From: Leifsonia shinshuensis
GTDB taxonomy: Bacteria > Actinomycetota > Actinomycetes > Actinomycetales > Microbacteriaceae
Reading direction: 5' to 3'
Length of the DNA stretch: 64,000 bases
NCBI RefSeq assembly: GCF_022606355.1
Contig: NZ_JAHHZQ010000001.1
Span: 992,001 to 1,056,000 of the forward strand
The translations under genes and the position numbers were made by a program. The notes beneath the pieces were generated by a model, which had not been told where the DNA came from, did no database searches, and worked only from the letters and a program-made list of their open reading frames with translations. Shown piece by piece: positions 11,901 through 22,402 of the stretch (position 1 is its first letter; the number at the start of each line of letters is the position of its first letter).

Positions 11901-11996
11901 GGCCCGTTCTATTCCGGGTTAAGCGGAGAGTGAACGCCGGAGCGAGTTCACCCGTTCGCAACCCCCGATGTCGGTCGTCATCGATAGGGTGATCCG

Positions 11997-13556
11997 GTGA
12001 CTGAGAAGACCTCACCTGCGCCCGCCGACGCCTTCGACGCCGCCGCGCTCGATCAGTCCTCGGGGGACAAGAACGGCGAAAAGAACGGCAACGCCGACTC
12101 GACCGACCGGGCGACGGAACGCCCGCGCATCGCACCGCGCGATCAGCGCGTGATCTGGCTGCTGCTCGCCGCCACGTTCGTCGTGATCCTCAACGAGACG
12201 ATCATGAGCGTCGCGCTCCCGAAGCTCATGGACGATCTCCACATCGACGCGCTCGCCGCGCAGTGGCTCTCGACGGCGTTCATGCTCACGATGGCGGTCG
12301 TCATCCCGATGACCGGATTCCTGCTCCAGCGCTTCACGACCAGGCAGGTCTTCATCGCCGCCATGTCGCTGTTCTCGCTCGGCACGCTCGTGGCCGCGCT
12401 CGCGCCCGGCTTCGGGCTGCTCGTCGCCGCCCGCGTCATCCAGGCGTGCGGCACGGCGATCATGCTTCCGCTGCTGATGACCACGCTGATGACGCTCGTG
12501 CCGCCGGCGCTGCGCGGTCGCACCATGGGCAACGTCTCGATCGTGATCTCGGTCGCACCGGCCATCGGCCCGACCATCTCGGGCGTCATCCTCAACTTCC
12601 TGGCGTGGCGGTGGATCTTCCTGATCGTGCTCCCGATCGCCCTGGTGATGCTGCTCATCGGCATCCGCTTCGTCGAGAACGTGACCGAGACCGAGAAGAG
12701 CCGGATCGACGTGCTCTCGGTGATCCTCGCGGCGTTCGGCTTCGGCGGCCTGGTCTACGGGCTGACGCTGAGCGGCGAGACCGGTGCGGCCGCTGCAGGC
12801 AGCGAGATCATGCTCTGGGGGTCGCTCGCGGTGGGCGTCCTCTCGCTGGCGGCATTCATCACGCGACAGCTCCTCCTGCAGCGCACCGACCGGGCTCTGC
12901 TCGACCTGCGCACCTTCCGCAGCCCGATCTTCACGGTCGCCATCGTGATGATGGCGGTCACCACGGCCTCCCTGTTCGGCGTGATCATCGTCCTGCCGCT
13001 CTACCTGCAGCACGTGCTGCACCTGGATGTGCTCGGCACGGGCCTCCTGTTGCTGCCGGGCGGGCTCGTGATGGGCCTCGCCGCTCCGTTCGTGGGCCGC
13101 CTCTACGACCGGTTCGGTCCGCGCGTCCTCGTCGTGCCCGGCGCCCTCCTGGTCAGCCTGGTGATGTGGTCGCTCACGATGGTGACCGAGACCACGCCGG
13201 TCTACCTGGTCCTCATCGCCCACATCACGATGAGCCTCGGACTGGCGCTCATGTTCACGCCGCTCTTCACCGCAGGGCTCGGCGCGGTCCCCCCGCACCT
13301 GTACTCGCACGGCAGCGCGATCGTCGGCACCATCCAGCAGGTCGGCGGCGCCGCGGGCACCGCGCTGCTCGTGGCGGTGCTCTCGGCGCAAACGGCGGCT
13401 CTCGCGGCGGGCGGTGCGACGCTCGACGCGGCGACGGCAGGCGGCATCCGCACGGCGTTCCTCGCGGCGGCGATCATCTCGCTGTTCGGGGTCGTCGGGT
13501 CGTTCTTCATCTCGAAGCCGGCCGATGCACCCTCGGAGGCTGCGTTCGCGCACTGA
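11997..13556 (+). CDS. DHA2-family MFS multidrug exporter
   Basis: 519 residues. A hydrophilic N-terminus of about 50 residues rich in N, D and K is followed by roughly 14 transmembrane helices, the count of the DHA2 (EmrB/QacA-like) drug:proton antiporters. Motifs include NETIMSVALPKLMDDL at the start of helix 1-2 and GRTMGNVSIVISVAPAIGPT (motif C-like, helix 5). GTG start at 11997. Single gene, followed by a hairpin terminator. Substrate unknown. Confidence 0.9.
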   Translation: MTEKTSPAPADAFDAAALDQSSGDKNGEKNGNADSTDRATERPRIAPRDQRVIWLLLAATFVVILNETIMSVALPKLMDDLHIDALAAQWLSTAFMLTMAVVIPMTGFLLQRFTTRQVFIAAMSLFSLGTLVAALAPGFGLLVAARVIQACGTAIMLPLLMTTLMTLVPPALRGRTMGNVSIVISVAPAIGPTISGVILNFLAWRWIFLIVLPIALVMLLIGIRFVENVTETEKSRIDVLSVILAAFGFGGLVYGLTLSGETGAAAAGSEIMLWGSLAVGVLSLAAFITRQLLLQRTDRALLDLRTFRSPIFTVAIVMMAVTTASLFGVIIVLPLYLQHVLHLDVLGTGLLLLPGGLVMGLAAPFVGRLYDRFGPRVLVVPGALLVSLVMWSLTMVTETTPVYLVLIAHITMSLGLALMFTPLFTAGLGAVPPHLYSHGSAIVGTIQQVGGAAGTALLVAVLSAQTAALAAGGATLDAATAGGIRTAFLAAAIISLFGVVGSFFISKPADAPSEAAFAH

Positions 13557-13581
13557 TCGATCGCATCGCCACGAACGTCCC

Positions 13582-13610
13582 GGGCGCCGAGCAGGTCGTG
13601 CTCGGCGCCC
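13582..13610 (+). terminator. Hairpin terminator after the MFS exporter
   Basis: Perfect 12-bp stem (13582-13593 with 13599-13610) with a 5-nt loop, 26 bases after the exporter stop. Confidence 0.65.
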
Positions 13611-13679
13611 CCTGGCACCCGATGCTGCGCGGTGGCACGATGAGTCCCGCGCAGGATGCGACGATGCGAGGAGGAAGCG

Positions 13680-14249
13680 ATGGCCATCATCCAGACCGTC
13701 GACCCCGGTGAGGCGACCGGAGCCGTCGCGGAGATCTACGCCAAGGACGAGCGGGACCTCGGCTATGTGGCCGAATACACGCGCGTGATGGCCGCCAATC
13801 CCGAGGCGTACCAGGCATGGGAGCAGCTGATCAGGGCCATCGTGTCGCAGCTCGGCGTCCGACGGTACGAGCTCGTCACGCTCGCCGCTGCAGAAGGCAC
13901 GCACTCCCAGCACTGCCGCCTCGCGCACGGGCGCAAGACGCTCGCGGTCATGGACGCCGACGCGGTGGAGGCCATCGCCCGCGACTACCGCAACGCCGGA
14001 CTCAGCGACGCGGAGGTCGCGATGATGGAGTACGCCGAGCGCATCAGCACCGACGCGGCCTCCATGACGGAGGCCGACTCGCAGCGGCTCCGCGACCTCG
14101 GGTTCACCGATCGCGAGATCGTCGACATCACTCTCGCGGCCGCCGCCCGCAACTACTTCAGCCGCGCCATCCAGGCGCTCGGCGTCTCGGTGGAGGTCCC
14201 TCCCGGACTCAGCGACAGCCTCCGGAGCGCGCTGCTGGCGCCGCTGTGA
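13680..14249 (+). CDS. Peroxidase-related (AhpD-like) protein
   Basis: 189 residues with the carboxymuconolactone decarboxylase/AhpD fold, as in the uncharacterised peroxidase-related family. The active-site region reads GTHSQHCRLAHG: the second cysteine and downstream histidine are present, but the first cysteine of the usual CxxC is serine. A disulfide-based AhpD cycle is therefore unlikely in its standard form. The ATG at 13680 has a strong GAGGAGG site. The stop overlaps the GTG of the following cupin gene. Function uncertain; a redox or quinone-linked role is only suggested by the fold. Confidence 0.8.
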   Translation: MAIIQTVDPGEATGAVAEIYAKDERDLGYVAEYTRVMAANPEAYQAWEQLIRAIVSQLGVRRYELVTLAAAEGTHSQHCRLAHGRKTLAVMDADAVEAIARDYRNAGLSDAEVAMMEYAERISTDAASMTEADSQRLRDLGFTDREIVDITLAAAARNYFSRAIQALGVSVEVPPGLSDSLRSALLAPL

Positions 14250-14605
14250 CCGCCACCGACGTCCCTCCGGGCGGCCCCGCGCCGATCGAGCGCGCCATCG
14301 TGCAGGACGTGATGCTCGCCAACCCGCGCCCGGTGGGCCGCATCCAGACCCGCCGAATCACCATGCAGCCGAACGTCGCGGGCGGCCTGCACCTCCACAA
14401 CGGCCCGGTCGTCGGCTCGATCGAGCGCGGTTCGGCGATCTACCAGGTCGAAGGGGGCGCCGAGCACACCCTGGAGGTCGGCGACACCTTCTACGAAGAG
14501 GAGGGCACCCGGATCGCCCGGTTCGACGCCGGCCCCGACGGCGTCGTGTTCCTCGCCCACTTCCCCGTGGCGACGCACGAAGAACCGACCCTCACGATGC
14601 TGTAG
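14246..14605 (+). CDS. Small cupin-domain protein
   Basis: 119 residues, a single beta-barrel cupin. GGLHLHNGPVVGSIERG supplies the first metal-type motif (two histidines) and VEGGAEHTLEVGDTFYEEEG the second region. The GTG at 14246 overlaps the preceding stop (GTGA), so the two proteins are translationally coupled and probably work together. No substrate can be named. Confidence 0.75.
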   Translation: MTATDVPPGGPAPIERAIVQDVMLANPRPVGRIQTRRITMQPNVAGGLHLHNGPVVGSIERGSAIYQVEGGAEHTLEVGDTFYEEEGTRIARFDAGPDGVVFLAHFPVATHEEPTLTML

Positions 14606-14622
14606 GAGGCACGCGGTGTCCG

Positions 14623-15108
14623 TCAGCCGGCCCGGCGCAGAACCATGTGCGCGTCTGCCGACCAACGCTGGTCCAGATTGTCCGTGAAACCGATCGAGAG
14701 CACTCGATACCCCTCGGTACGCGTGTACGGACGAAGCATCCGGCCATGCTCGTTCGCCTCGACAGCGAACTCCCACTCGCCGTTCGCGAGTTCGACGAAG
14801 AACTCGCCGGGCGGCAGCACCTCGAAGTGGATCTCACTCGCGATCTGCTTCTTGTGTATCTTCGCGACGATCGACACGTTGTGGAACGTCGAGACCGATC
14901 GATTGCTCACCACGACGCCGAATGCGAGCGGCACCGCATTCCGGTCGGAGACCGCCCAGGCCGACAGCTTCGACGCCTGAGCCTTCGCCTCCCGGTTCTC
15001 CTCGGCCGCGCGACGCCGGCGGTCGACCAGGAGCTGAGCTCCGGCGAAGCCGACGGCTGCCGTCGTTATCCACGTCGGGATGTCTCCCGCCCAGATCGGC
15101 CAACTCAT
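14623..15108 (-). CDS. Membrane-anchored protein of unknown function
   Basis: 161 residues. One N-terminal membrane helix (about 8-28, WITTAAVGFAGAQLLV), a charged Arg/Glu stretch (about 29-46), then a beta-rich domain with SNRSVSTFHNVSI and LPPGEFFVEL. That pattern (asparagine near the domain start, later a PPG-E turn) also occurs in the larger protein at 58332-59243. The ATG at 15108 has GGAGGT upstream; the frame stays open to 15189 but without a better site. It converges on the cupin gene. Not a recognised family. Confidence 0.7.
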   Translation of the reverse strand: MSWPIWAGDIPTWITTAAVGFAGAQLLVDRRRRAAEENREAKAQASKLSAWAVSDRNAVPLAFGVVVSNRSVSTFHNVSIVAKIHKKQIASEIHFEVLPPGEFFVELANGEWEFAVEANEHGRMLRPYTRTEGYRVLSIGFTDNLDQRWSADAHMVLRRAG

Positions 15109-15274
15109 CAGACCTCCGTGTCGTCGCCATCGGTTCCCCGATCGTCCTGCACAGAAACGTAGCATTAACAATGTCTCTCCACGACCCACTGTGCGCGCCG
15201 CACCGCGCGACTACGCTGCCGGTGAGACGACCGCCGGTCGCGGTCGATCGCCGCTCACGCTGGAGGAGGCACCC

Positions 15275-15631
15275 ATGGTGTTCGTCGTCAAGCGCGTCTA
15301 TGACGCGCCCGCGGTCGAGGACGGTTTCCGCGTGCTCGTCGACCGGCTCTGGCCGCGCGGGCTCACGAAGGAGAAGGCGAAGATCGACCTGTGGCTCAAG
15401 GAGGTCGCCCCGTCCACCGAGCTGCGGCGCTGGTTCCATCACGAGGCGCCGTTGTTCGACGAGTTCACGCAGCGGTACGACGCGGAGCTCGACGCGAACC
15501 CCGGGCCTGTCGACCAGCTGCGGGAGCTCGGCCGGACGCATCCCGTCGTCACGCTCCTGGTCGGCGCGCGCGACCCCGAACTGAATCAGGGGGTGGTGCT
15601 CGAGAGGTATCTCGAGCGCCACCCCCGGTGA
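15275..15631 (+). CDS. DUF488 family protein
   Basis: 118 residues, full length for the YeaO-type DUF488 proteins, with the hallmark VLVDRLWPRGLTKEKAKIDL and RRWFHHEAPLFDEFTQRY. The ATG at 15275 follows GGAGGAGG. The biochemical function of this family is unsettled. The gene converges with aceB; 36 bases separate the stops. Confidence 0.88.
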   Translation: MVFVVKRVYDAPAVEDGFRVLVDRLWPRGLTKEKAKIDLWLKEVAPSTELRRWFHHEAPLFDEFTQRYDAELDANPGPVDQLRELGRTHPVVTLLVGARDPELNQGVVLERYLERHPR

Positions 15632-15667
15632 CGGCAACCACAGCCGTCGGCGCCGACCACGCCCGGT

Positions 15668-17314
15668 TCAGACGGCCGGCGCCAGCTCCTCCGCGCGCTC
15701 CTCGTCCACGAGGAAGCGGGTGTAGGCGGGGATCGTCAGGAACGTCGGGAACTCCTGCGCGAGCGAGACCTCCCGCAGCAGCTCGGCGGCGTCGTCGAAA
15801 CGCTCGTCGACGCCGGCGGTGCGAGCCGCCGCGATGAGTCGGCTGCGCTCCTCCTCCAGCACACCGGCGACGAGCGACCGGTCGACCGGGGTGCCCTCGT
15901 CGGTCACCACGCGGTTCTCGATCCACTGACGCAGGAGCGAGCGGGAGATCTCGGCGGTCGCCGCGTCCTCCATCAGCCCGTCGATCGCGACGGCGCCTGT
16001 GCCCCGCAGCCAGGCCTCGATGTAGCGCAGCGCGACCGAGACGTTCGACTGGACGCCGGCATCGGTCACGGAACCGCCGGCCGAGCTGATGTCGAGGAGG
16101 TCGTCCGCGGTGACGTGGACGTCGTCTCGCAGCCGGTCGACCTGGTTCGGCCGGTCGCCGAGCACGGCGTCGAACTCGGCGAGCGCCGTGGGGATGAGGT
16201 CGGGATGCGCGACCCAGGTGCCGTCGAAGCCGTCGCCGGCCTCTCTGCGCTTGTCGTCGGCGACCTGAGCGAGCGCGCGCTCGGTGGCCTCGGCATCGCG
16301 CCGGTTGGGGATGAAGGCGCTCATGCCGCCGATGGCGTGGGCGCCGCGCTTGTGGCAGGTCGCCACCAGCAGCTCGGTGTACGCGCGCATGAACGGCACG
16401 GTCATCGTGATCCCGCGACGGTCGCCGAACGCGAAGCGCCGTCCGCGGCCGAGGAAGGTCTTGATGATCGAGAAGATGTAGTCCCAGCGCCCGGCGTTCA
16501 GCCCGGCGCAGTGGTCGCGCAGCTCGTAGAGGATCTCCTCCATCTCGAACGCGGCCGGGATGGTCTCGATGAGGACCGTCGCCCGCACCGTGCCCACCGG
16601 CGTCCCGATGCGCTGCTGGGCGAACACGAAGATGTCGTTCCACAGCCGCGCCTCCAGATGCGACTCCAGCTTCGGGAGGTAGAAGTACGGACCGCGGCCG
16701 GACGCGACCAGCTCGGCCGCGTTGTGCCAGAAGTAGAGGCCGAAGTCGGTGAGGGAGGCGCTCGCCGGCGCGGTGCGGCCCGCACGGTCGGTGAACGCCA
16801 GGTGCTTCTCGACCAAGTGCCAGCCGCGGGGGCGCATCACGATCGTCGGCGTGTGCTCATGAGGCGTGGTGACCCGGTACTCCTTGCCCTCCGGGCTGGT
16901 GAACGCGAGCCTCCCGCGGACGGCGTCGTGCAGGGTGTGCTGGCCGCCGACGATGTTCGTCCAGGTCGGGCTGGTGGCGTCCTCCAGGTCGGCGAGCCAG
17001 ACCCGAGCACCCGAGTTGAGGGCGTTGATGGCCATCTTCGGGTCGGTCGGCCCGGTGATCTCCACGCGCCGGTCCTCCAGGCCGGGGCCGGCACCCGCGA
17101 CGCGCCAGGTCGGGTCGTCGCGGACGGCCTCGGTCGTGCTCAGGAACTTGGGGTCGCGCCCGTTGTCGGCCTCCGACCGACGGCGCTGGCGCTCCAGCAG
17201 GAGCTCCTGACGCCGGGCGGCGAACGCCTGGTGCAGGTGGTCGACAAAGGCGAGAGCCTCCGGGGTCAGGATGTCGTCGGCCCCGTCGACGCGGGGTCCG
17301 GTGATCTCGATCAT
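15668..17314 (-). CDS. aceB: Malate synthase A
   Basis: Condenses glyoxylate with acetyl-CoA to malate, the second step of the glyoxylate shunt. 548 residues, normal for type A. Blocks include DLEDATSPTWTNIVGGQ, MRPRGWHLVEKH, FYLPKLESHLEARLWN, LIETIPAAFEMEEILYELR and WDYIFSIIKTF. The ATG at 17314 has AAAGGAC upstream; the frame runs open further back across the intergenic repeat, which is not coding. It lies downstream of aceA in the same direction, separated by a large palindrome. Confidence 0.97.
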   Translation of the reverse strand: MIEITGPRVDGADDILTPEALAFVDHLHQAFAARRQELLLERQRRRSEADNGRDPKFLSTTEAVRDDPTWRVAGAGPGLEDRRVEITGPTDPKMAINALNSGARVWLADLEDATSPTWTNIVGGQHTLHDAVRGRLAFTSPEGKEYRVTTPHEHTPTIVMRPRGWHLVEKHLAFTDRAGRTAPASASLTDFGLYFWHNAAELVASGRGPYFYLPKLESHLEARLWNDIFVFAQQRIGTPVGTVRATVLIETIPAAFEMEEILYELRDHCAGLNAGRWDYIFSIIKTFLGRGRRFAFGDRRGITMTVPFMRAYTELLVATCHKRGAHAIGGMSAFIPNRRDAEATERALAQVADDKRREAGDGFDGTWVAHPDLIPTALAEFDAVLGDRPNQVDRLRDDVHVTADDLLDISSAGGSVTDAGVQSNVSVALRYIEAWLRGTGAVAIDGLMEDAATAEISRSLLRQWIENRVVTDEGTPVDRSLVAGVLEEERSRLIAAARTAGVDERFDDAAELLREVSLAQEFPTFLTIPAYTRFLVDEERAEELAPAV

Positions 17315-17334
17315 GGTCGTGTCCTTTCGCTGAT

Positions 17335-17412
17335 CCCCAGCCATCGCTTCCTCACTTTCTCCCGCCTCACGCGGCGTGTCGGCGGGAGGAAGTGAGGAAG
17401 CGATGGCTGGGG
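17335..17412. repeat. Large intergenic palindrome between aceA and aceB
   Basis: 32-base arms (17335-17366 and 17381-17412) pair at 31 of 32 positions. The loop holds a small inner palindrome CACGCGGCGTG (17368-17378). The core CGCTTCCTCACTTTCT and its inner loop recur at 37718-37777. It may act as a terminator or attenuator between aceA and aceB, or be a dispersed repeat. On its right flank is a run of G tracts (17411-17451). Confidence 0.8.
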
Positions 17413-17451
17413 TGCGGGGGGTCGGGGTGGGGGGTGGGGGGGTGGGGGGGG

Positions 17452-18759
<1,308 letters not shown>

Positions 18760-18833
18760 GAGGACCTCCATCGGTCGGATCGGATGACACGATCGTGGCC
18801 CCGCCGCAACAGGTCTGGAGAAGATCCGTCGAC

Positions 18834-18873
18834 AGAAATTCGCGGGTTCTTCTGTTTGCCAGAACTTCGCAGG
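18834..18873. promoter_or_regulatory. Direct repeats in the aceA-ramB control region
   Basis: AGAAATTCGCGGG (18834-18846) and AGAACTTCGCAGG (18861-18873) match at 11 of 13 positions and are spaced 27 bases apart start to start. GTTTGCCAGA lies between them. They sit between the divergent aceA and ramB starts and are candidate RamB sites; the known RamB consensus contains a TTTGCAAA-like core, so this is inference from position. Confidence 0.4.
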
Positions 18874-18882
18874 AGTGTCACC

Positions 18883-20364
18883 ATGGCCTGCATGACCGAC
18901 ACCGCTGTCCGGATCGACGACGAACCGATGGGAGCCGACGCGCTCACCCTCGGCCGGCGCGTGCGCGCGTTCCGCCTCGAGAAGACGATGACTCTGGAGG
19001 CCCTCGCCGCCGCGATCGACCGGGCGCCGTCCCAGGTGTCCGCGATCGAGAACGGCAATCGCGAGCCGCGTCTCGCCCAGCTCCGCGCCATCGCCGCTGC
19101 CCTCGGCGTGACGGTGGACGACCTCCTCGCCCCCGACGCGCCCGACGAGCGCGCAGCGCTGGAGATCGCGGTCGAGCGGGCACAGCGCGGACCCGTCTTC
19201 GGCGCCCTCGGGATCGACCCGGTGCGGGTGTCCAAGGCCGTGCCCGATGCGACGTTGCGCGCCATCCTGGCCCTTCATCAGGAGGTCGCACGCCTGCACA
19301 AGGAGCGCGCGGCGACCCCGGAAGAGGCCCGCCGCGCCAACGCGGAATTGCGGGCGACGATGCGCGCCCGCGACAACTACTTCGCCGACCTGGAGGCCAT
19401 CGCCGCCGACCTCCTCGGCGCCGTCGGGCACACCGGCGGCCCGGTCTCGCACCAGACCGTCGCGGACATGGCGGACCGCCTCGGATTCTCGCTGCACTAC
19501 GTCGGCGACCTGCCGCACTCGACCCGCTCGGTGACCGACAAGCGCAACGGCCGCATCTACCTGCCCACCGAGCAGTCGGCCTCCCGCGACTCCCGCTCGC
19601 CCATCCTGCAGGCCTTCGCGTCGCAGTTGCTCGGCCACGACGAGCCCGGAAATTATGCCGACTTTCTGCGGCAGCGGGTGGAGACCAACTACCTGACCGC
19701 GGCGCTGCTGCTCCCCGAGAAGGACGCGGTCGCGTTCCTGACCGAGGCCAAGAACTTCCGGCGCATCTCGATGGAGGACCTCCGCGACGCCTTCGCCGTG
19801 TCGTACGAGACCGCCTGCCACCGGTTCACCAACCTGGCGACAGCGCGGCTCGGCATCCCCGTGCACTTCATGAAGGTGCACGAGTCCGGCACGATCATCA
19901 AGGCGTACGAGAACGACTCCGTCGCCTTTCCGTCCGACGCGCTGGGCGCCATCGAGGGGACGCCGGTCTGCCGCAGCTGGACCGCGCGGACCGTTTTCGA
20001 CGTGGCCGACCGGTTCAGCCCGTACTACCAGTACACCGACACCCCGCGCGGAACCTTCTGGTGCACCTCCCGCATCGAGAAGGCCAAGGAGGGCGACTAC
20101 TCGGTGAGCGTCGGCGTGCCGTTCGCGCACGTGAAGTGGTTCCGTGGGCGCGAGACGACGCACCGCGCGGTCTCCCGCTGCCCGGACGAGTCGTGCTGCC
20201 GCCGGCCGTCCGGCGCGCTGGCGGAGCGCTGGGAGGGGATGGCCTGGCCGGCGGCACGCACGCCCACCTCCCTGCTCGCCGCCCTGCCCACCGGCACCTT
20301 CCCCGGCGTCGACTCGACCGAGGTCTACGACTTCCTCGAGCGCCACGCGCCCGCAACACCCTGA
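18883..20364 (+). CDS. ramB: RamB-type acetate/glyoxylate regulator
   Basis: 493 residues: an N-terminal XRE helix-turn-helix (about 23-80, [20 protein letters not shown], then [20 protein letters not shown]), a helical linker, an IrrE/DUF955-like middle (about 220-300) and a C-terminal DUF2083-type domain with cysteine-rich [13 protein letters not shown]. This is the layout of RamB, which controls aceA and aceB in Corynebacterium and Mycobacterium. The divergent position next to aceA fits. The ATG at 18883 has AGGAG 7 bases upstream. Confidence 0.92.
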   Translation: MACMTDTAVRIDDEPMGADALTLGRRVRAFRLEKTMTLEALAAAIDRAPSQVSAIENGNREPRLAQLRAIAAALGVTVDDLLAPDAPDERAALEIAVERAQRGPVFGALGIDPVRVSKAVPDATLRAILALHQEVARLHKERAATPEEARRANAELRATMRARDNYFADLEAIAADLLGAVGHTGGPVSHQTVADMADRLGFSLHYVGDLPHSTRSVTDKRNGRIYLPTEQSASRDSRSPILQAFASQLLGHDEPGNYADFLRQRVETNYLTAALLLPEKDAVAFLTEAKNFRRISMEDLRDAFAVSYETACHRFTNLATARLGIPVHFMKVHESGTIIKAYENDSVAFPSDALGAIEGTPVCRSWTARTVFDVADRFSPYYQYTDTPRGTFWCTSRIEKAKEGDYSVSVGVPFAHVKWFRGRETTHRAVSRCPDESCCRRPSGALAERWEGMAWPAARTPTSLLAALPTGTFPGVDSTEVYDFLERHAPATP

Positions 20365-20382
20365 GCCGCCGGCCTCCCGAAC

Positions 20383-20443
20383 GCCGAAGGGCACGTAAAC
20401 GCCCCCAAGACTGCGTTTTGGGGGCGTTTACGTGCCCTTCGGC
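20383..20443. terminator. Long perfect palindrome between convergent genes
   Basis: 26-bp perfect arms (20383-20408 and 20418-20443) with a 9-nt loop. It lies between the ramB stop and the stop of the convergent glycosidase, so it probably terminates both. The arm resembles that of the palindrome at 62130-62188 (shared CCGARGGGCACGYARRCGCC). Confidence 0.75.
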
Positions 20444-20450
20444 CGGGTCT

Positions 20451-22379
20451 CTACTCGAGCACGAGTTCGCGGATGGCCACACCGTACGGGGCGAGCGCCA
20501 GCTCGGCCGCGGGCTCTCCGCCCAGCGTGCGCAGCTCCCCCGCCGCCTGCGGCCGCAGGGTGACCGCGGTCGCGTGCTGCGAGACGAACACGACGAACCG
20601 GCGGCCGTCGTCGTGCACCAGCGTGTCGGTGAAGACGCGAGGGTCGTCCAGACGCACATCGCGCTCCACGTCGGCCAGGTCGGCGAGCGCCGTGTAGAGC
20701 TTCCAGGTGTCCTCCGGGTTCACCCGTGCCCGCGCCGACGCGAAGAACTCGATCGGATACGTGCACAGCACCGCACGGCCGGCGCCGTGCTCCTTCACGA
20801 CGATCGCCGGCCGGCCGTGCGCGTCCACCGCCACCACGGTTCCGGAGGTCGCACGCACCGGGAGGAACGTCCGGCCGTTCTGGTTGCCGGCGGCAGGGAA
20901 CGACAGCGTCGTGCCCGCCGTCAGACCGGCGAAGTCGTGCACGAAGCGCAGGGTCGCGACCTCGTCGGTCACCGGCTCCGCCAGGCCGTAGGACGAGGCC
21001 GGCCTGACTCCGAAGAGCGCCTCGGTGTTGGCCCACCACGGCCCGCGCTGCACGCCGCTGTCGCCGTGCGAGTACGAGGCGTAGACCGTCGCGCCGTCCC
21101 GCGCCAGATCTTCCAGCTGCAGCCAGGAGGTCGCGCACAGCTGCTTGACCGACGGCAGCAGGTACAGGCCGTAGCCGGCCGGGATCCCGCCGTCCTCGCG
21201 CTCGCGGATCACCGCGACCGGGATGTGCGCCTCGTGCGCGGCCAGGTACGACTGCTCACCGGTCAGGACGATGTGCGCACGCTCCTCCTCCTGGGTGAAC
21301 GGATAGTCGGCCTCCAGGTGCGAGGGCACCACGATGGCTGCGTCGACCGGGGTGCGCTGCAGGTTCGGGAGGTCGATAGCGGCGAGATCGGCGGCGAAGC
21401 GCGCGAGCTCCCGCAGCGGCGGCTTGGGAGCGCCCGTGCGGTCGGTGATGCCGAAGTGCATCTCGAACGGGTGGTGCGAGTACGGGCGCTGGCCGGCCAG
21501 ATCGTCGTAGTCGGTGTTGTTCCAGGCGATCCACCCCGTCGCGCCGGCCAGGAGGGTCGTGTACAGGAGCTGCCGGTAGTACGACGCCGCTCCCTCGTCC
21601 GAGACGAAGTCGCTGGTGAGGCCGAACTCCTCCATGATCACGGGGAGGCCGCCCACCCCCGCCAGCTCGGCGATGTAGGCCGCCTTCAGGTGCTGCCGGG
21701 TCTGGTCGGTCTCCATCCGGTAGACGTGCGGGCCGACGAAGTCCGTGTAGCGCGCGAGGTCGCGCACCGAGAAGCCGTTGTCGTGGCCGGTCGTCTCGAT
21801 CCCCCAGGCGCCGTCGCCGACCGAAACCGGCTGGGTGCCGCCGCCCGCGCGCACGGCGTCGACCAGCAGGGACGCCCACGCGTCGACGATCGGGCGCGGC
21901 GCCTCGCCGCCGTAGATCGGCATCTCGTTCGTCAGCAGCCAACCGGCCACCGCCGGGTGCGCGGCGAATCGCGCCGTGAGCTCCCGCACGTACCAGGCCT
22001 GACGGCCGACGAACCAGACATCGCTGTAGAGGTCGCGCCCCTCCCTCCAGCTCGGATCCCAGTTCTCCCCCGACATGTGCCCGACCAGGAACGTGGGCAC
22101 CGTCGTCATCCCCCGCTCGGTGTGCGCGTCGAGGAAGTCGGCGAAGTTGGCCACGCACTGCTCGTCGAGCGTGTCGGGGGTGGGGTGGAAGTCCGGCCAG
22201 TAGAAGAACGACCTGGTCATGTTCAGGCCGTGCTCGGCGAGCACCTGCAGCTCCTCACGGAGGATCGCGGGGTCGTAGCGCTTCCACATCAGCGGCCCCC
22301 CGGTGCGCGACCAGAAGTTCGCTCCGAGCCACACCACGGGGGCGTCGCCGACCGAGAGAACAGGGGATGGGCGATCCAT
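20451..22379 (-). CDS. Clan GH-A glycoside hydrolase (cellulase-family, GH5-like)
   Basis: 642 residues, no signal peptide, so probably cytoplasmic. The N-terminal TIM barrel (about 10-370) has WLLTNEMPIYGG with the putative acid/base E152 after N151, and IMEEFGLTSD with the nucleophile at E250 or E251, the clan GH-A arrangement. A second domain (about 375-570, GYGLYLLPSVKQL) resembles the glutamine-amidotransferase-like domain of beta-galactosidase-type enzymes. A short beta C-terminus follows. It ends the sugar ABC operon and so probably hydrolyses the imported oligosaccharide. A beta-mannosidase or beta-galactosidase activity is plausible but not proven. ATG at 22379 with GGAAGG upstream. 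Confidence 0.75.
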   Translation of the reverse strand: MDRPSPVLSVGDAPVVWLGANFWSRTGGPLMWKRYDPAILREELQVLAEHGLNMTRSFFYWPDFHPTPDTLDEQCVANFADFLDAHTERGMTTVPTFLVGHMSGENWDPSWREGRDLYSDVWFVGRQAWYVRELTARFAAHPAVAGWLLTNEMPIYGGEAPRPIVDAWASLLVDAVRAGGGTQPVSVGDGAWGIETTGHDNGFSVRDLARYTDFVGPHVYRMETDQTRQHLKAAYIAELAGVGGLPVIMEEFGLTSDFVSDEGAASYYRQLLYTTLLAGATGWIAWNNTDYDDLAGQRPYSHHPFEMHFGITDRTGAPKPPLRELARFAADLAAIDLPNLQRTPVDAAIVVPSHLEADYPFTQEEERAHIVLTGEQSYLAAHEAHIPVAVIREREDGGIPAGYGLYLLPSVKQLCATSWLQLEDLARDGATVYASYSHGDSGVQRGPWWANTEALFGVRPASSYGLAEPVTDEVATLRFVHDFAGLTAGTTLSFPAAGNQNGRTFLPVRATSGTVVAVDAHGRPAIVVKEHGAGRAVLCTYPIEFFASARARVNPEDTWKLYTALADLADVERDVRLDDPRVFTDTLVHDDGRRFVVFVSQHATAVTLRPQAAGELRTLGGEPAAELALAPYGVAIRELVLE

Positions 22380-22402
22380 GCTTCCTTCCGGGTTCCGGGA
22401 TC

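Noticed and set aside
12012-13928. Long minus-strand frame opposite the MFS exporter
   Set aside because: His/Arg/Asp-rich antisense artefact; the exporter on the other strand has clear helices and motifs.
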